Made by a program: the position numbers and the translations under genes. Positions 44,230 through 53,021 of a DNA stretch of 64,000 bases are shown here, piece after piece. The notes below the pieces were generated by a model. It was not told where the DNA came from. It saw only the letters and a program-made list of their open reading frames with translations, and did not search any database. Where the stretch lies: positions 1-64,000 of the forward strand of contig CAVSJQ010000007.1 of NCBI GenBank assembly GCA_963728355.1, given 5' to 3'. This DNA is from Sva-07 sp963728355 (lineage in GTDB: Bacteria > Actinomycetota > Acidimicrobiia > Acidimicrobiales > Ilumatobacteraceae). How positions within the stretch are numbered: position 1 is the stretch's first letter; each line of letters starts with the position of its first letter.

Positions 44230-45978
44230 ATGAGTACTGAGGGCGGCCAGGCCGTGGCCACGGCGGAGTCCAAGACGGGCTCGATCAAGCGGTTCGTTCC
44301 GATCCTGGCCTGGCTGCCCCAGTACCAACGTTCGTGGCTCACCAAGGACGTGATCGCCGGGCTGTCGGTGTGGGCGCTGATGGTGCCCACCTCGCTCGGT
44401 TATGCGTCGCTGAGCGGGGTGCCGGTCCAGCACGGGTTGTACGCCGCAGCGTTCGGCATGATCGCGTTCGCGCTCTTCACCACGTCGAAGCAACTGGTGC
44501 AGGGCCCGGGTTCGTCGACCGCGCCGGTGCTGGGTGCCGCTGTCGTGTCGATCGGGGCGGCGGGCTCCAACGACGCGGTCGCGATCGCCACGGCGATCGT
44601 GCTGGTCGCAGGGCTGCTGTTCGTGATCATGGCCGTACTCAAGATGGGCTGGATCGCCGAATTCCTGTCGGCGGCCGTGCTGACCGGGTTCATCTTCGGC
44701 GTCGCCATCAACGTCGTGTCCGGCGAGCTGTTCAAGGTCACGGGGACCGAGAAGTCCGGTTCGAACACGTGGCAGAAGCTCTGGGAGTGGGCGACGAGTC
44801 TGTCCGACGCGAACCGGACCACCGTCGTCGTCGGCATCGTGGCGCTGGTCGTGTTGTTCGGCCTCAAGTTTCTCGCTCCGAAGGTGCCCGCCGAGCTGGT
44901 CGCGGTGGTGCTCGGCATTCTCGCGACCGTGGTCTTCGATCTGGGCGACCGCGGGGTCGAGCTGATCGCGGATGTGCCGCGGGGCCTTCCGAATCCCTCG
45001 TTCCCCGACCTGCAGATCATCGTCGACAACTGGTCGGTGGTGTTCGGGGCAGCGGTCGGGTTGGTGCTGATCGGGTTCTCGGTGACGACCGCCGGGGTGC
45101 GCCAGTATGCGACCAAGCACAACTACCGGATCGACGTCGACCAGGAGCTGCTCGCCCAGGGCATGTCGAACGTGTCGTCGAGCGTGTTCCAGGGGGTCTT
45201 CAACAACGGCAGCCTCTCCAAGAGCCCCGTCAACGACGGCGCCGGTGCGAGGTCGCAGGTGTCCAGCCTCGCCCAGGGCGGCTTCGTCATCTTGACGCTG
45301 CTCTTCCTCGCGCCGATCTTCTCGAAGCTCCCCGAGGCAGTGCTCGGGGCAATCATCATCGAGGCCGTGACGCTCGGCATGATGGACGTCGGTGAGATGA
45401 AGCGACTGGTCACCGTCAAGCGGTACGAGTTCGGCGCCGCGATCGCCGCCCTGCTCGGCGTGATGACGTTCGGCATCCTGCAAGGTGTCTTCATCGGAGT
45501 CGGGATCTCGATGGTGTGGCTGATCGCGGTCTCGGCGTTGCCGTACATCCCGGAGCTCGGGCGCAAGCCGGGGACCGATGCGTTCTACGACCTCGACCGT
45601 CACGAGGACGTCGAGACGATCGCCGGGCTGAAGATCCTGCGGTTCGACGGCGGGCTGTTCTTCGTCAACGCCGATGCCCTCGCGGACCGTCTCCGGCAGA
45701 TCCGGGTCGAGGACCCGACCGGGCTCGACGGCGTGATCCTGAGCATGGAGGGCGTCAACTTCATCGACACCGAGGGCGCCGATGTCCTGATGGCCATTGC
45801 CCGGGCTGGCATCGACCATGGCATCGACCTGCACCTCGCTCGTGTCAAGGCGCAGGTGATCGATGTGCTCGAACGCGACGGCTTCTTCGAACTCGTCGAT
45901 CGGAGCCACATCCACGACAACATCGAGGCCGCCGTCGCCATGCACCAGACACTCCACCCGACCGCACCTTCCGGCTGA
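44230..45978 (+). CDS. SulP-family anion transporter with STAS domain
   Basis: A 582-residue transporter. The sulfate-transporter signature is present (WLTKDVIAGLSVWALMVPTS, LGYASLSGVPVQHGLYAA). Ten or more membrane helices include VQGPGSSTAPVLGAAVVSIG and LAQGMSNVSSSVFQGVFNNG, followed by a C-terminal STAS domain (LKILRFDGGLFFVNADALAD, GVNFIDTEGADVLMAIA). The substrate could be sulfate, bicarbonate or another anion. It follows the DUF1269 gene closely and faces the second ClC gene. Confidence 0.9.
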   Translation: MSTEGGQAVATAESKTGSIKRFVPILAWLPQYQRSWLTKDVIAGLSVWALMVPTSLGYASLSGVPVQHGLYAAAFGMIAFALFTTSKQLVQGPGSSTAPVLGAAVVSIGAAGSNDAVAIATAIVLVAGLLFVIMAVLKMGWIAEFLSAAVLTGFIFGVAINVVSGELFKVTGTEKSGSNTWQKLWEWATSLSDANRTTVVVGIVALVVLFGLKFLAPKVPAELVAVVLGILATVVFDLGDRGVELIADVPRGLPNPSFPDLQIIVDNWSVVFGAAVGLVLIGFSVTTAGVRQYATKHNYRIDVDQELLAQGMSNVSSSVFQGVFNNGSLSKSPVNDGAGARSQVSSLAQGGFVILTLLFLAPIFSKLPEAVLGAIIIEAVTLGMMDVGEMKRLVTVKRYEFGAAIAALLGVMTFGILQGVFIGVGISMVWLIAVSALPYIPELGRKPGTDAFYDLDRHEDVETIAGLKILRFDGGLFFVNADALADRLRQIRVEDPTGLDGVILSMEGVNFIDTEGADVLMAIARAGIDHGIDLHLARVKAQVIDVLERDGFFELVDRSHIHDNIEAAVAMHQTLHPTAPSG

Positions 45979-46006
45979 CGGCGCCGGCACCATCACGGTG
46001 CGGTGG

Positions 46007-47269
46007 TCAGGCGTGCGGCTCGGGAACCTCCACTCGCTGCGACCTGATGAGCGCGACGACGGTGGAGGTGGTCAGGTACGCCACCGCCACGGCGATGATG
46101 ACGGGTGCTGCAGTGAGCGGGCCGAGTCCGACGGCCAGCACCGCGATGAACGTGAGCCCGATCGGTGCCTTGATGGTCGCTCCGGGCACGGCCGCCAGCA
46201 TGGACCCGACGGCGATCGCGTAGGGGATGTCAGGAAACGTGAGGTGCACCATCACGCCGGCGGTGCCGCCGACGAAGAGCATCGGCAGCACGTTGCCGCC
46301 GATGAAGCCGGCCGAGAGGCTGATCGCCATCGCCAACATCTTGCCGACGAGCACGGCGACGAGCAGCCAGATGCTGATCGACGCCGACTCGTCGATCACC
46401 GTGCTGAGTTGATCGTTGCCCGCTCCGACGGTGAGCGGCAGTGCGAACGCGATCAGACCGACGAGCGCACCGCCGACGGCGCCGCGCACGTACTGATTCG
46501 TCAACTTCGCGGCGGCGACCCGGGTCAGCTTCACGATGACGACGAATACGATCATGATCACGCTCGACGCGATGCCGAGCCCGGCGCCGACGAGGAGGTG
46601 CCAGCTCGCAAAGTCGTCGACGGGCACGGCGAAGCTGTTGAGGAAGGTGGTGCCGACCGCGCCGAAGAACACGGCGAAGGCGACCGTTGCGGCGATCAGC
46701 TGCGGCATGATCGATTCGATGTACCGATCCTTCGGCGTCGGTGCCAGCTCGGTGACGATCAGTGTGCCGAGGCCCGGGGAGGTGAACGCTCCGCCGAAGC
46801 CACCGGAGATGCCCGCCATCGTCGTGTCGAGACGGGCGGTCTCGTCGCCGGGCCACCGCTTCGACGCGATCCACGAACCGAAGCCACCGCCCAGCATCAC
46901 CAGGGCAAACGACGGACCGAGGCTGGCTCCTGCGATCGCGGAGACGGCCGAGAGCAGGATCCACGATGGCGCGACCTTGTGGTCGACCGTGCCTGACTCG
47001 ATCACCGCGACGCCACCCGGCACGTGATCGGTGATCTTCAGCCAGCTGCGAACCGCCGCCGCCACCAGACCGCCGGCGGCGATGAACGGGATCCACCACC
47101 AGTCGCCCGACCAGGTGTCGATCCGTGGATCCCCGAAGATCCGATCGGTCAATCCGCCCGTGATCCCGAGATAGACGAGCCCGAGCAGGCCGATCACCAG
47201 GCCCATCGCCACAGCAATCATGAGCAGCTGCCGATACCACGGTCGATCGATGGGAAGTGCTGTCGTCAT
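46007..47269 (-). CDS. ClC-family chloride channel, second copy
   Basis: A 420-residue ClC protein: GASLGPSFALVMLGGGFGSW (G.S.GPs in place of G.s.GpE), AGISGGFGGAFTSPGLGTLI, LSAGFIGGNVLPMLFVGGTA and DIPYAIAVGSMLAAVPGATI. Relative to the 28.7-kb protein, GPE is GPS. In ClC antiporters that position is the gating glutamate, so this protein is probably a channel or altered exchanger. The ATG at 47269 is chosen from the start of homologous sequence. It is divergent from the TMEM175-like gene. Confidence 0.85.
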   Translation of the reverse strand: MTTALPIDRPWYRQLLMIAVAMGLVIGLLGLVYLGITGGLTDRIFGDPRIDTWSGDWWWIPFIAAGGLVAAAVRSWLKITDHVPGGVAVIESGTVDHKVAPSWILLSAVSAIAGASLGPSFALVMLGGGFGSWIASKRWPGDETARLDTTMAGISGGFGGAFTSPGLGTLIVTELAPTPKDRYIESIMPQLIAATVAFAVFFGAVGTTFLNSFAVPVDDFASWHLLVGAGLGIASSVIMIVFVVIVKLTRVAAAKLTNQYVRGAVGGALVGLIAFALPLTVGAGNDQLSTVIDESASISIWLLVAVLVGKMLAMAISLSAGFIGGNVLPMLFVGGTAGVMVHLTFPDIPYAIAVGSMLAAVPGATIKAPIGLTFIAVLAVGLGPLTAAPVIIAVAVAYLTTSTVVALIRSQRVEVPEPHA

Positions 47270-47425
47270 GTTGATGCCTCGGGTTCTCTCTGGGACACGA
47301 CCGTGTTGCCCAGCGCGGATGACCACCCGCCGATGGGCGACTACCACTGTCGCATCCGCCGTCGGGCCGACGATCATGCAGAACGAACGATTCGGCGGAC
47401 CGGTGACGTCTGGGAAGATGTGGCC

Positions 47426-48103
47426 GTGAGCGACGAGCGGGGCTCTCCCGACGCGAGAACGAACGGTACGCAGCGACGGCTGAGCAGCCCCGATCGCGTC
47501 GTCGCACTGAGCGACGGTGTGTTCGCCATCATCATCACGATCCTGGTGCTCGAGATCGCCGTTCCGGAGAATCTCTCCGAGCGGTCGCTCCTCGAGGCCC
47601 TCGACGATCTGCAACCCACCTTCGTGGCGTGGGTGATCAGCTTCCTGCTCACCGCCATGTTCTGGGTCGCCCACCGGGACCTCTTCGCTCGCGTCAGGGT
47701 CGTCAACCGCGACCTGGTCTGGCTGAACCTGCTGTTCCTGCTCCCGGTCAGTCTGATCCCCTTCGCCGCGTCGGTGCTCGGCAAGTACCCCGACGAACCC
47801 GTCGCCCTGCACCTCTACGGCGTCGTGCTGATCGCGGCCACCCTGATGCGATTCGTGCTCTACCGGTACGCGGTCAAACGCCCGTCGCTGCTGTGGGCCG
47901 ACGTGTCCACCGACCGAGCGGGCCTCGGACTCGCCATCACGGCGGCGCCGATCGCCGTGTATCTCCTGGCCATGGTCGTTGCCGACGTGTCGACAGCGCT
48001 CAGCGCCGTGCTCTACTTCTCGGTCCCCGTGCTGTACTTCATCCTCGTCACCGTGCTGCGCGAGCACCCGAGCACCCGGTCCGAAGCCGACGACTTCACC
48101 TGA
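47426..48103 (+). CDS. TMEM175-family potassium channel-like protein
   Basis: A 225-residue six-helix protein. The first helix carries SPDRVVALSDGVFAIIITIL, the TMEM175/DUF1211 signature (R...fSDGVfaI). WVISFLLTAMFWVAHRDLFA with NRDLVWLNLLFLLPVSLIPF is also typical. Bacterial members form tetrameric potassium channels. The GTG at 47426 lies 9 bases after GGGAAG; a GTG two codons earlier is too close. Nearby ClC, SulP and P-type ATPase genes suggest an ion-balance cluster. Confidence 0.82.
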   Translation: MSDERGSPDARTNGTQRRLSSPDRVVALSDGVFAIIITILVLEIAVPENLSERSLLEALDDLQPTFVAWVISFLLTAMFWVAHRDLFARVRVVNRDLVWLNLLFLLPVSLIPFAASVLGKYPDEPVALHLYGVVLIAATLMRFVLYRYAVKRPSLLWADVSTDRAGLGLAITAAPIAVYLLAMVVADVSTALSAVLYFSVPVLYFILVTVLREHPSTRSEADDFT

Positions 48104-48127
48104 GTTCTCGGAACTCGAGGGAGGTTT

Positions 48128-50818
48128 TCACCAGGTCAGCCACCTCAGGACGAATGGGTTCTCGCGTCGCACGAAGACGCGGCGGAGTTCGTCGGCGACG
48201 AGGATGAAGGCGGCGAAGGGAAGGCTCAGCGCGAGCTGCCACGGTTCGAGTGGAGCGGTTCCGAAGAAGGAGTTGAACGCCGGCACGTAGGAGATCAGCC
48301 CGAGCAGGAGGAGTTCGGTGCCGATTCCGACCGTCACCAGGCGGTTGGACAGCACGCCCACCGTCAGCAGGCTCTGCCGCCTCGTCCGGCAGATCATCAC
48401 GTCGGCGATCTGGCAGATGATGATCGACGCGAAGAAGCCGGTGACGGCCGTCCGATACAGGGGATCGTCGCCGGTGAGTTCCTGACCCCACTGCCAGCCT
48501 CCCACGTGGAGAATCACGAAATAGCTGAAGAAGCCCGCCCCTGCCTGGATCATGCCGACGATGCCGTAGCTCATCAGCAAGAGGTTGCGGGAGAGCAACC
48601 GCTCGCCGCGCGGACGTGGCTTCTTCCTCATCACGTCGGACTCGGGCCGCTCCACGCCCAGACCGAGCGCCGGGAGGATGTCCGTGCCGAGATCGATGCT
48701 GAGGATCAGCACCACCGTCAGCGGCAACGGGATGTCGAGCAACACGTAGGCGACGAACGGCAGGATCTCGGGAATGTTGCTGGTCAGGATGTAGGCGATG
48801 AACTTCTTGATGTTGTCGAAGACGGTTCGCCCCTCCTCGATTGCGCTGACGATCGTCGCGAAGTTGTCGTCGAGCAACACCATGTCGCTCGCCTCCTTGG
48901 CGACGTCGGTTCCGGTGCGTCCCATCGCGACACCCATGTCGGCGTTCTTGAGCGCGGGCGCATCGTTGACCCCGTCGCCGGTGACGGTCACGGTCTCACC
49001 GAGCGCTTGGAACGCCCGCACGACTCGCAGCTTCTGCGCCGGAGCGATTCGAGCGAAGATGATCTCCTCGTGGGTCGTCAAGATGTCGGCCAGTGCTTCG
49101 TCGCTCATCGACGAGAGTTCGTTGCCCTGCACGATCGTCCCGGGGCCGGTGATCAGCCCGATCTGGCGGGCGACCGTCGACGCAGTGAGTCCATAGTCGC
49201 CCGTGATCATCACGACCTTGATGCCCGCCTCGTGGCACTTCGCCATCGCCTCAGCCACCTCCCGGCGAGGGGTGTCGGTCATCCCCGTGAGCCCGATGAA
49301 GAGATAGCCGTCCTCGGGGAGGTCGCCGTCAGCGGCGGTCCGCCACGCATAGGCGAGGCCACGTTCGCCGCGGCCCGCCAGCTTCTCGTACGAGTCCATG
49401 ACCGCCTCACGCCACGGTTTCGTCAACGGCTCGATCCGGCCGTCGAGCATGATGTGGTCACACATGTCGAGCACCACCTCCGGCGCCCCCTTCACGTAGG
49501 CGCGGGGCTCGGTCCAGCCCGGCGCCCGACACGTCGCGATCATTCGTCGGGTGGCGTAGTCGAAGGGCAGCTCGGCCAGCTGGTCGGTACCCCGGCGGAC
49601 CGTGCCGAGACCAGCCAGTTCGTCGACGTACTGCAGCAGCGCGCCGTCGGTCGCGTCGCCCGAGAACCCCGCATCGGTGAGCTCGGCAGCGTTGCACAGC
49701 GCCATGCACTGCAAGGCGTACTCCGCAATGGCATCGTCGGTGACGCTGTGATCGTCGGCGGCGTATTCGCGACCACCCAACACCACCGTGTTCACACCGA
49801 GATGGTTCTGGGTCAGTGTGCCGGTCTTGTCGGTGCAGATCACCGTGGTGCTGCCCAGCGTCTCAACGCTCTCGAGGTTCTTGACGAGGGCGTTCTTGGC
49901 GGCCATCCGTTTGCTCGCCATGGAGAGCGCGAGCGTGACCGTCGGGAGCAGCCCTTCGGGCACGTTGGCCACGATGATGCCGATTGCGAAGATCAAGCTC
50001 GTGATGGCGCTGTTCCCAGTGGCGACGCTGACCAGGAAGAAGAGGACGCCGAGTGAGATCGCGATCGCGCTGATGACCTCGATGAAGTAGCCGAGCTCCC
50101 GATGAATGGGCGTCTCGGTCTCCTCCGTCGCCTTGGTCAGCGTGACGATGCTGCCGATCTGCGTCGACATGCCCGTGTGGGAGACCAACACCCGGCCTTC
50201 GCCGCCGTGCACCAGCGTGCCGGAGAACACCATGTTGCGGCTGTCGAGGATGTGCTCGTGGTGAGCGTCGGGATCGAGCAGTTGCGGTTCGCTCTCGCCG
50301 GTCAGGCTGGACATGTCGACGACCAGCGTGCTGGCCTCGATCAAGCGTCCGTCCGCGGGGACGCGGTCGCCCTCGTGGAGGAGGATCACGTCGCCGGGAA
50401 CCAGCTCCTCCGCGGGCACCGTGCGGGTCTGTCCGTCGCGCACGACCGTGACCAGCGAGGGCAGCATTCGACGGAAGCTGTCCATGATCCGTTCGCTCCG
50501 GTGTTGCTGGATGTAGGTGAACGTTGCGTTCAGCAGCACGACGCCGAGGAGGGCGATGGCGATGTACAGGTTGCCCTGTCCGGAGTCGAGCTGCTCCGCC
50601 ACGATGGCGAGCGCGCCGCCGACCATGAGCAGCACCGCGAAGAAGTTCCTGAACTGCAGGAGGAACTTGACGATCTCCGGTGTGTCCTGACGCACCCGGA
50701 GTTCGTTGGCGCCGTGCTCCTGCAGTCGCCTGGAGGCCTCGTCCTCGCTCAGTCCGGTGGGCAAGCTGCCCAGCCGGGCCGCGAGCGCGGCGAGAGGAAG
50801 CTCATGTGCGCCTGACAC
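48128..50818 (-). CDS. P-type cation-transporting ATPase (type II, Na,K/H,K-like signatures)
   Basis: An 896-residue ATPase. Features in order: the cation N-domain (LPTGLSEDEASRRLQEHGANEL), actuator motif SSLTGESEP, membrane-helix-4 motif NVPEGLLPTVTLAL (285-298), phosphorylation site CTDKTGTLT with Asp330, nucleotide-binding YVKGAPEVVLDMC, hinge TVTGDGVNDAPALKNADMGVAMG, and the type II C-terminal membrane domain. NVPEGLL with RMAAKNALVKNLESVETLGS is closer to Na,K-ATPase alpha subunits than to SERCA (which has a VAxIPEGLP motif). The transported ion is not determined. It is convergent with the TMEM175-like gene. Confidence 0.92.
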   Translation of the reverse strand: MSGAHELPLAALAARLGSLPTGLSEDEASRRLQEHGANELRVRQDTPEIVKFLLQFRNFFAVLLMVGGALAIVAEQLDSGQGNLYIAIALLGVVLLNATFTYIQQHRSERIMDSFRRMLPSLVTVVRDGQTRTVPAEELVPGDVILLHEGDRVPADGRLIEASTLVVDMSSLTGESEPQLLDPDAHHEHILDSRNMVFSGTLVHGGEGRVLVSHTGMSTQIGSIVTLTKATEETETPIHRELGYFIEVISAIAISLGVLFFLVSVATGNSAITSLIFAIGIIVANVPEGLLPTVTLALSMASKRMAAKNALVKNLESVETLGSTTVICTDKTGTLTQNHLGVNTVVLGGREYAADDHSVTDDAIAEYALQCMALCNAAELTDAGFSGDATDGALLQYVDELAGLGTVRRGTDQLAELPFDYATRRMIATCRAPGWTEPRAYVKGAPEVVLDMCDHIMLDGRIEPLTKPWREAVMDSYEKLAGRGERGLAYAWRTAADGDLPEDGYLFIGLTGMTDTPRREVAEAMAKCHEAGIKVVMITGDYGLTASTVARQIGLITGPGTIVQGNELSSMSDEALADILTTHEEIIFARIAPAQKLRVVRAFQALGETVTVTGDGVNDAPALKNADMGVAMGRTGTDVAKEASDMVLLDDNFATIVSAIEEGRTVFDNIKKFIAYILTSNIPEILPFVAYVLLDIPLPLTVVLILSIDLGTDILPALGLGVERPESDVMRKKPRPRGERLLSRNLLLMSYGIVGMIQAGAGFFSYFVILHVGGWQWGQELTGDDPLYRTAVTGFFASIIICQIADVMICRTRRQSLLTVGVLSNRLVTVGIGTELLLLGLISYVPAFNSFFGTAPLEPWQLALSLPFAAFILVADELRRVFVRRENPFVLRWLTW

Positions 50819-50830
50819 GAGACCCTTCGA

Positions 50831-51220
50831 GCCGCCGGCGAGAATCGATCACGTCGAGATCGACCTCCAGGCCAACACCCAGCTCGAGGCCTCCGACGAC
50901 GTCGACGCGCTCGTCCACCGATACCGACCAGCGGTGGCCTTCACGCTCGGCGCAATGGGCTCGGCTCGGAAGAACTTCTACGATTCGGCGTTCTCGCGAG
51001 CTGGGTTCGGCGACGTTGCCGCTGAGGTCCAGCGGCTCTGGGTCGACGGCGACAAGCCGGCAGCGATCGCCGCGGTCCCTGATCAACTGGTGTTGGCCGC
51101 GTACGCGATCGGGACCGACGACACGGTGACTGAACCGATCCGCTCGCTCGCCGTCGCGGGAGTCGACGCTGTTCGTCTCGGTCCGATCGGTCGGATCAGG
51201 GCAGAGCAGAGAACACATCT
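50831..51220 (+). pseudogene. C-terminal fragment of an LLM-class flavin/F420-dependent oxidoreductase
   Basis: The frame encodes ASDDVDALVHRYRPAVAFTL, GAMGSARKNFYDSAFSRAGF, GDVAAEVQRLWVDGDKPAAI and AAVPDQLV, then VAGVDAVRLGPIG. This matches the C-terminal third of luciferase-like monooxygenases (..Y.GGMG....NF......R.GY...A..I..L...G....A...VPde.vd...l.G). The N-terminal barrel with the cofactor site is absent, cut at the P-type ATPase start. No start codon or ribosome site fits. Confidence 0.65.
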
Positions 51221-51291
51221 CGAGATGGCGACCGATCTGGTGCGCAGCGCGACCGCTCCAGCCGAGGAGATGCGGTCGGCCGCTGTCGGCG

Positions 51292-51735
51292 TCAGTCGCA
51301 CTCCGATCCCGAGGCGGTTGTCAAGGCTTGCCAGGCGACGTTGATGTCGTCCAGCCCGGACACGAGTGCGGTGGCCTTGTCCACCGGTGTCTCGGCGGAG
51401 GCGACCGACGCTTGCAGCGTCTCGATGGACGTCTTCACCGCACCGACCTCGGGTTCGAGGTCAGCCGCGGACGCCTCGAGGGCGTCGACGTCGGCCAGAA
51501 CGGTCTCCAACTGCGAGTCCAGCGCCTCGATGCCGTCGTCGACGACGTTGAGGTCACGAAGGTCCTGGATCGAGCCCTGGAGCTCGACGCGGTCGTCGCA
51601 GAAGCTCGACGCGCTGTCGCCGTCGCCGTCGTCCGAACAGCCGGCGGCGGCGACCGTGACGATCAGGAGCACCGGGATGATCGATCTCAGTGCCATGCTC
51701 CGGCGAGCGAGGACCGGGGTTGTTTCGTCAGGCAT
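51292..51735 (-). CDS. Lipoprotein with helical coiled-coil-like domain
   Basis: A 147-residue protein with signal IPVLLIVTVAAAGCSDD (lipobox AAGC). After a Cys-containing lead (SSFCDDRVELQGSIQDLRDL) the mature part is a long acidic helix region (VDDGIEALDSQLETVLADVD, LEASAADLEPEVGAVKTSIE) typical of coiled coils, ending GSECD, which may form a disulfide with the first Cys. No enzymatic motif is seen. ATG 51735 is used; a second Met 13 codons in is possible. Confidence 0.7.
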   Translation of the reverse strand: MPDETTPVLARRSMALRSIIPVLLIVTVAAAGCSDDGDGDSASSFCDDRVELQGSIQDLRDLNVVDDGIEALDSQLETVLADVDALEASAADLEPEVGAVKTSIETLQASVASAETPVDKATALVSGLDDINVAWQALTTASGSECD

Positions 51736-51904
51736 CGTGCTACTCCTTGGGTCGTGCCGGGGGGTCCAGCAGCTCCTGCATCCATTGCAGGCAGACACCG
51801 GGTTCGTCGTCGTCACTCGCTTCGGGTGATTGCGCCCGGACCACCGTCGATCTTCGCCGAGCGGCGTCGCCGTAGGAATCACACACGATGGATGACCGAG
51901 CTGA

Positions 51905-52168
51905 TCAGCTCTGGGCCGCGACGAGCGGTCGAATTGCCTGTTCGAGTTGATCGCTTCGCTGGAGGACGTTGCGTCGGGACGCCTCGACGAGCTCGTACTG
52001 CTGACCTTGTGACGAGAGGCGCAACGCCACATCCGCAGCGAGCGCTCCTCGCAGGTCGCCGACACTGCGGCCCACGAGGGCGATCTCGGAGTCGAGGGCC
52101 GGGTCTGCGACCTTCGACGCCGCGATCGGGCCCCCAGATCGAAGAGCTGCGCTTGAATGGCAGGCCAC
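51905..52168 (-). CDS. Possible small hypothetical protein
   Basis: An 87-residue frame with helical character (DSEIALVGRSVGDLRGALAA, DVALRLSSQGQQYELVEASR, RNVLQRSDQLEQAIRPLVAA). Composition and codon use look coding, but the start is unsupported and no homologue is recognised. It could be the C-terminal remnant of a larger gene. The flanks 51736-51904 and 52169-52341 show nothing else. Confidence 0.35.
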   Translation of the reverse strand: MACHSSAALRSGGPIAASKVADPALDSEIALVGRSVGDLRGALAADVALRLSSQGQQYELVEASRRNVLQRSDQLEQAIRPLVAAQS

Positions 52169-52341
52169 GTGGATGCGTGTCCCGCCCAGTTGCGCGACAG
52201 CATCGACTCACATCATCCGATGTGTGTGAAGCCGCCGCCGCAGGACCGGCATATGTTCGGGTTGTCGCACCACGCGGCCCCCACACTCCGGCGCGGGTGC
52301 ATTCTCACTCGAATCGGTCCAACGACATCAAGGAGGGCGAC

Positions 52342-52737
52342 ATGCTCGCTTACGACTACCCACTACTTGGCCTGTTCTGGAGCATGATGATCTTCTTCTT
52401 GTGGGTCGCCTGGTTGATCCTGCTGTTCCGGGTGTTCGCCGACATCTTCCGCTCCCACGACATGGGCGGCTGGGCGAAGGCGCTGTGGTCGATCTTCGTG
52501 ATCCTGCTGCCGTTCCTCGGCGTGTTCATCTACCTCATCGTGAACGGCAAGGCCATGGGAGAACGTGCTGCGGCCGATGCGCAACAGCAGCAGGCGGCCT
52601 TCGACACCTACGTGCGTCAGACCGCCGGTACCACCGGTTCGGCCGACGAGTTGGCGAAGCTCGCTGCGTTGCGTGACAACGGCACCTTGACCGACGCCGA
52701 GTTCGCCGCCCAGAAGGCGAAGCTGCTCGACGCCTGA
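52342..52737 (+). CDS. PLDc_N/SHOCT-domain membrane protein
   Basis: A 131-residue protein. Two membrane helices (MMIFFLWVAWLILLFRVFAD and ALWSIFVILLPFLGVFIYLI) around DIFRSHDMGGWAKAL form a PLDc_N-type hairpin. The C-terminal ELAKLAALRDNGTLTDAEFA, AQKAKLL is a SHOCT domain. These proteins are probably small envelope-stress or membrane-assembly factors. A strong AAGGAGG ribosome site precedes ATG 52342. Confidence 0.82.
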   Translation: MLAYDYPLLGLFWSMMIFFLWVAWLILLFRVFADIFRSHDMGGWAKALWSIFVILLPFLGVFIYLIVNGKAMGERAAADAQQQQAAFDTYVRQTAGTTGSADELAKLAALRDNGTLTDAEFAAQKAKLLDA

Positions 52738-52877
52738 CCACTCGGCCACGAGCCTCCGGCGGTCTGCAGCAGCGCCGCCGGGGGCGATGGTGGCCGAGCG
52801 AACCGAGAGAAGGACCGGCATGAGGTCCGATTCCTCGCACCGACCATCGAGCACGAGCAGTCCAGTGGGAGAACGAC

Positions 52878-53021
52878 ATGAGTGCACCAGCGACTGACAT
52901 GGCCGCCGAAGCGACCGCACAGTTCGGACCGGTGGCGATCCAGGACCCCCTCGGGAGCGAGTGGTGGCAGTCGCTGAGTTCGGGGCGTCGCTGCTCACCG
53001 TGCACGTCCCGGCCAGGATGA
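52878..53021 (+). CDS. Possible 47-residue leader or truncated protein
   Basis: ATG 52878 has a GGAGAACGAC ribosome site and reads MSAPATDMAAEATAQFGPVA, IQDPLGSEWWQSLSSGRRCS, PCTSRPG. Its TGA overlaps the ATG at 53018 (ATGA), so it could be translationally coupled to the next gene. Alternatively it is the N-terminus of a protein disrupted by a frameshift. No homologue is known to me. Confidence 0.3.
   Translation: MSAPATDMAAEATAQFGPVAIQDPLGSEWWQSLSSGRRCSPCTSRPG

Noticed and set aside
43651..45996. A 781-residue minus-strand frame across DUF1269 and SulP
   Set aside because: Composition is His/Asp/Arg rich and it lies antisense to two clear genes.
45863..47027. Plus-strand frames across the second ClC gene
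   Set aside because: They are antisense to a well-supported transporter and are Arg/Asp/Gly rich without motifs.
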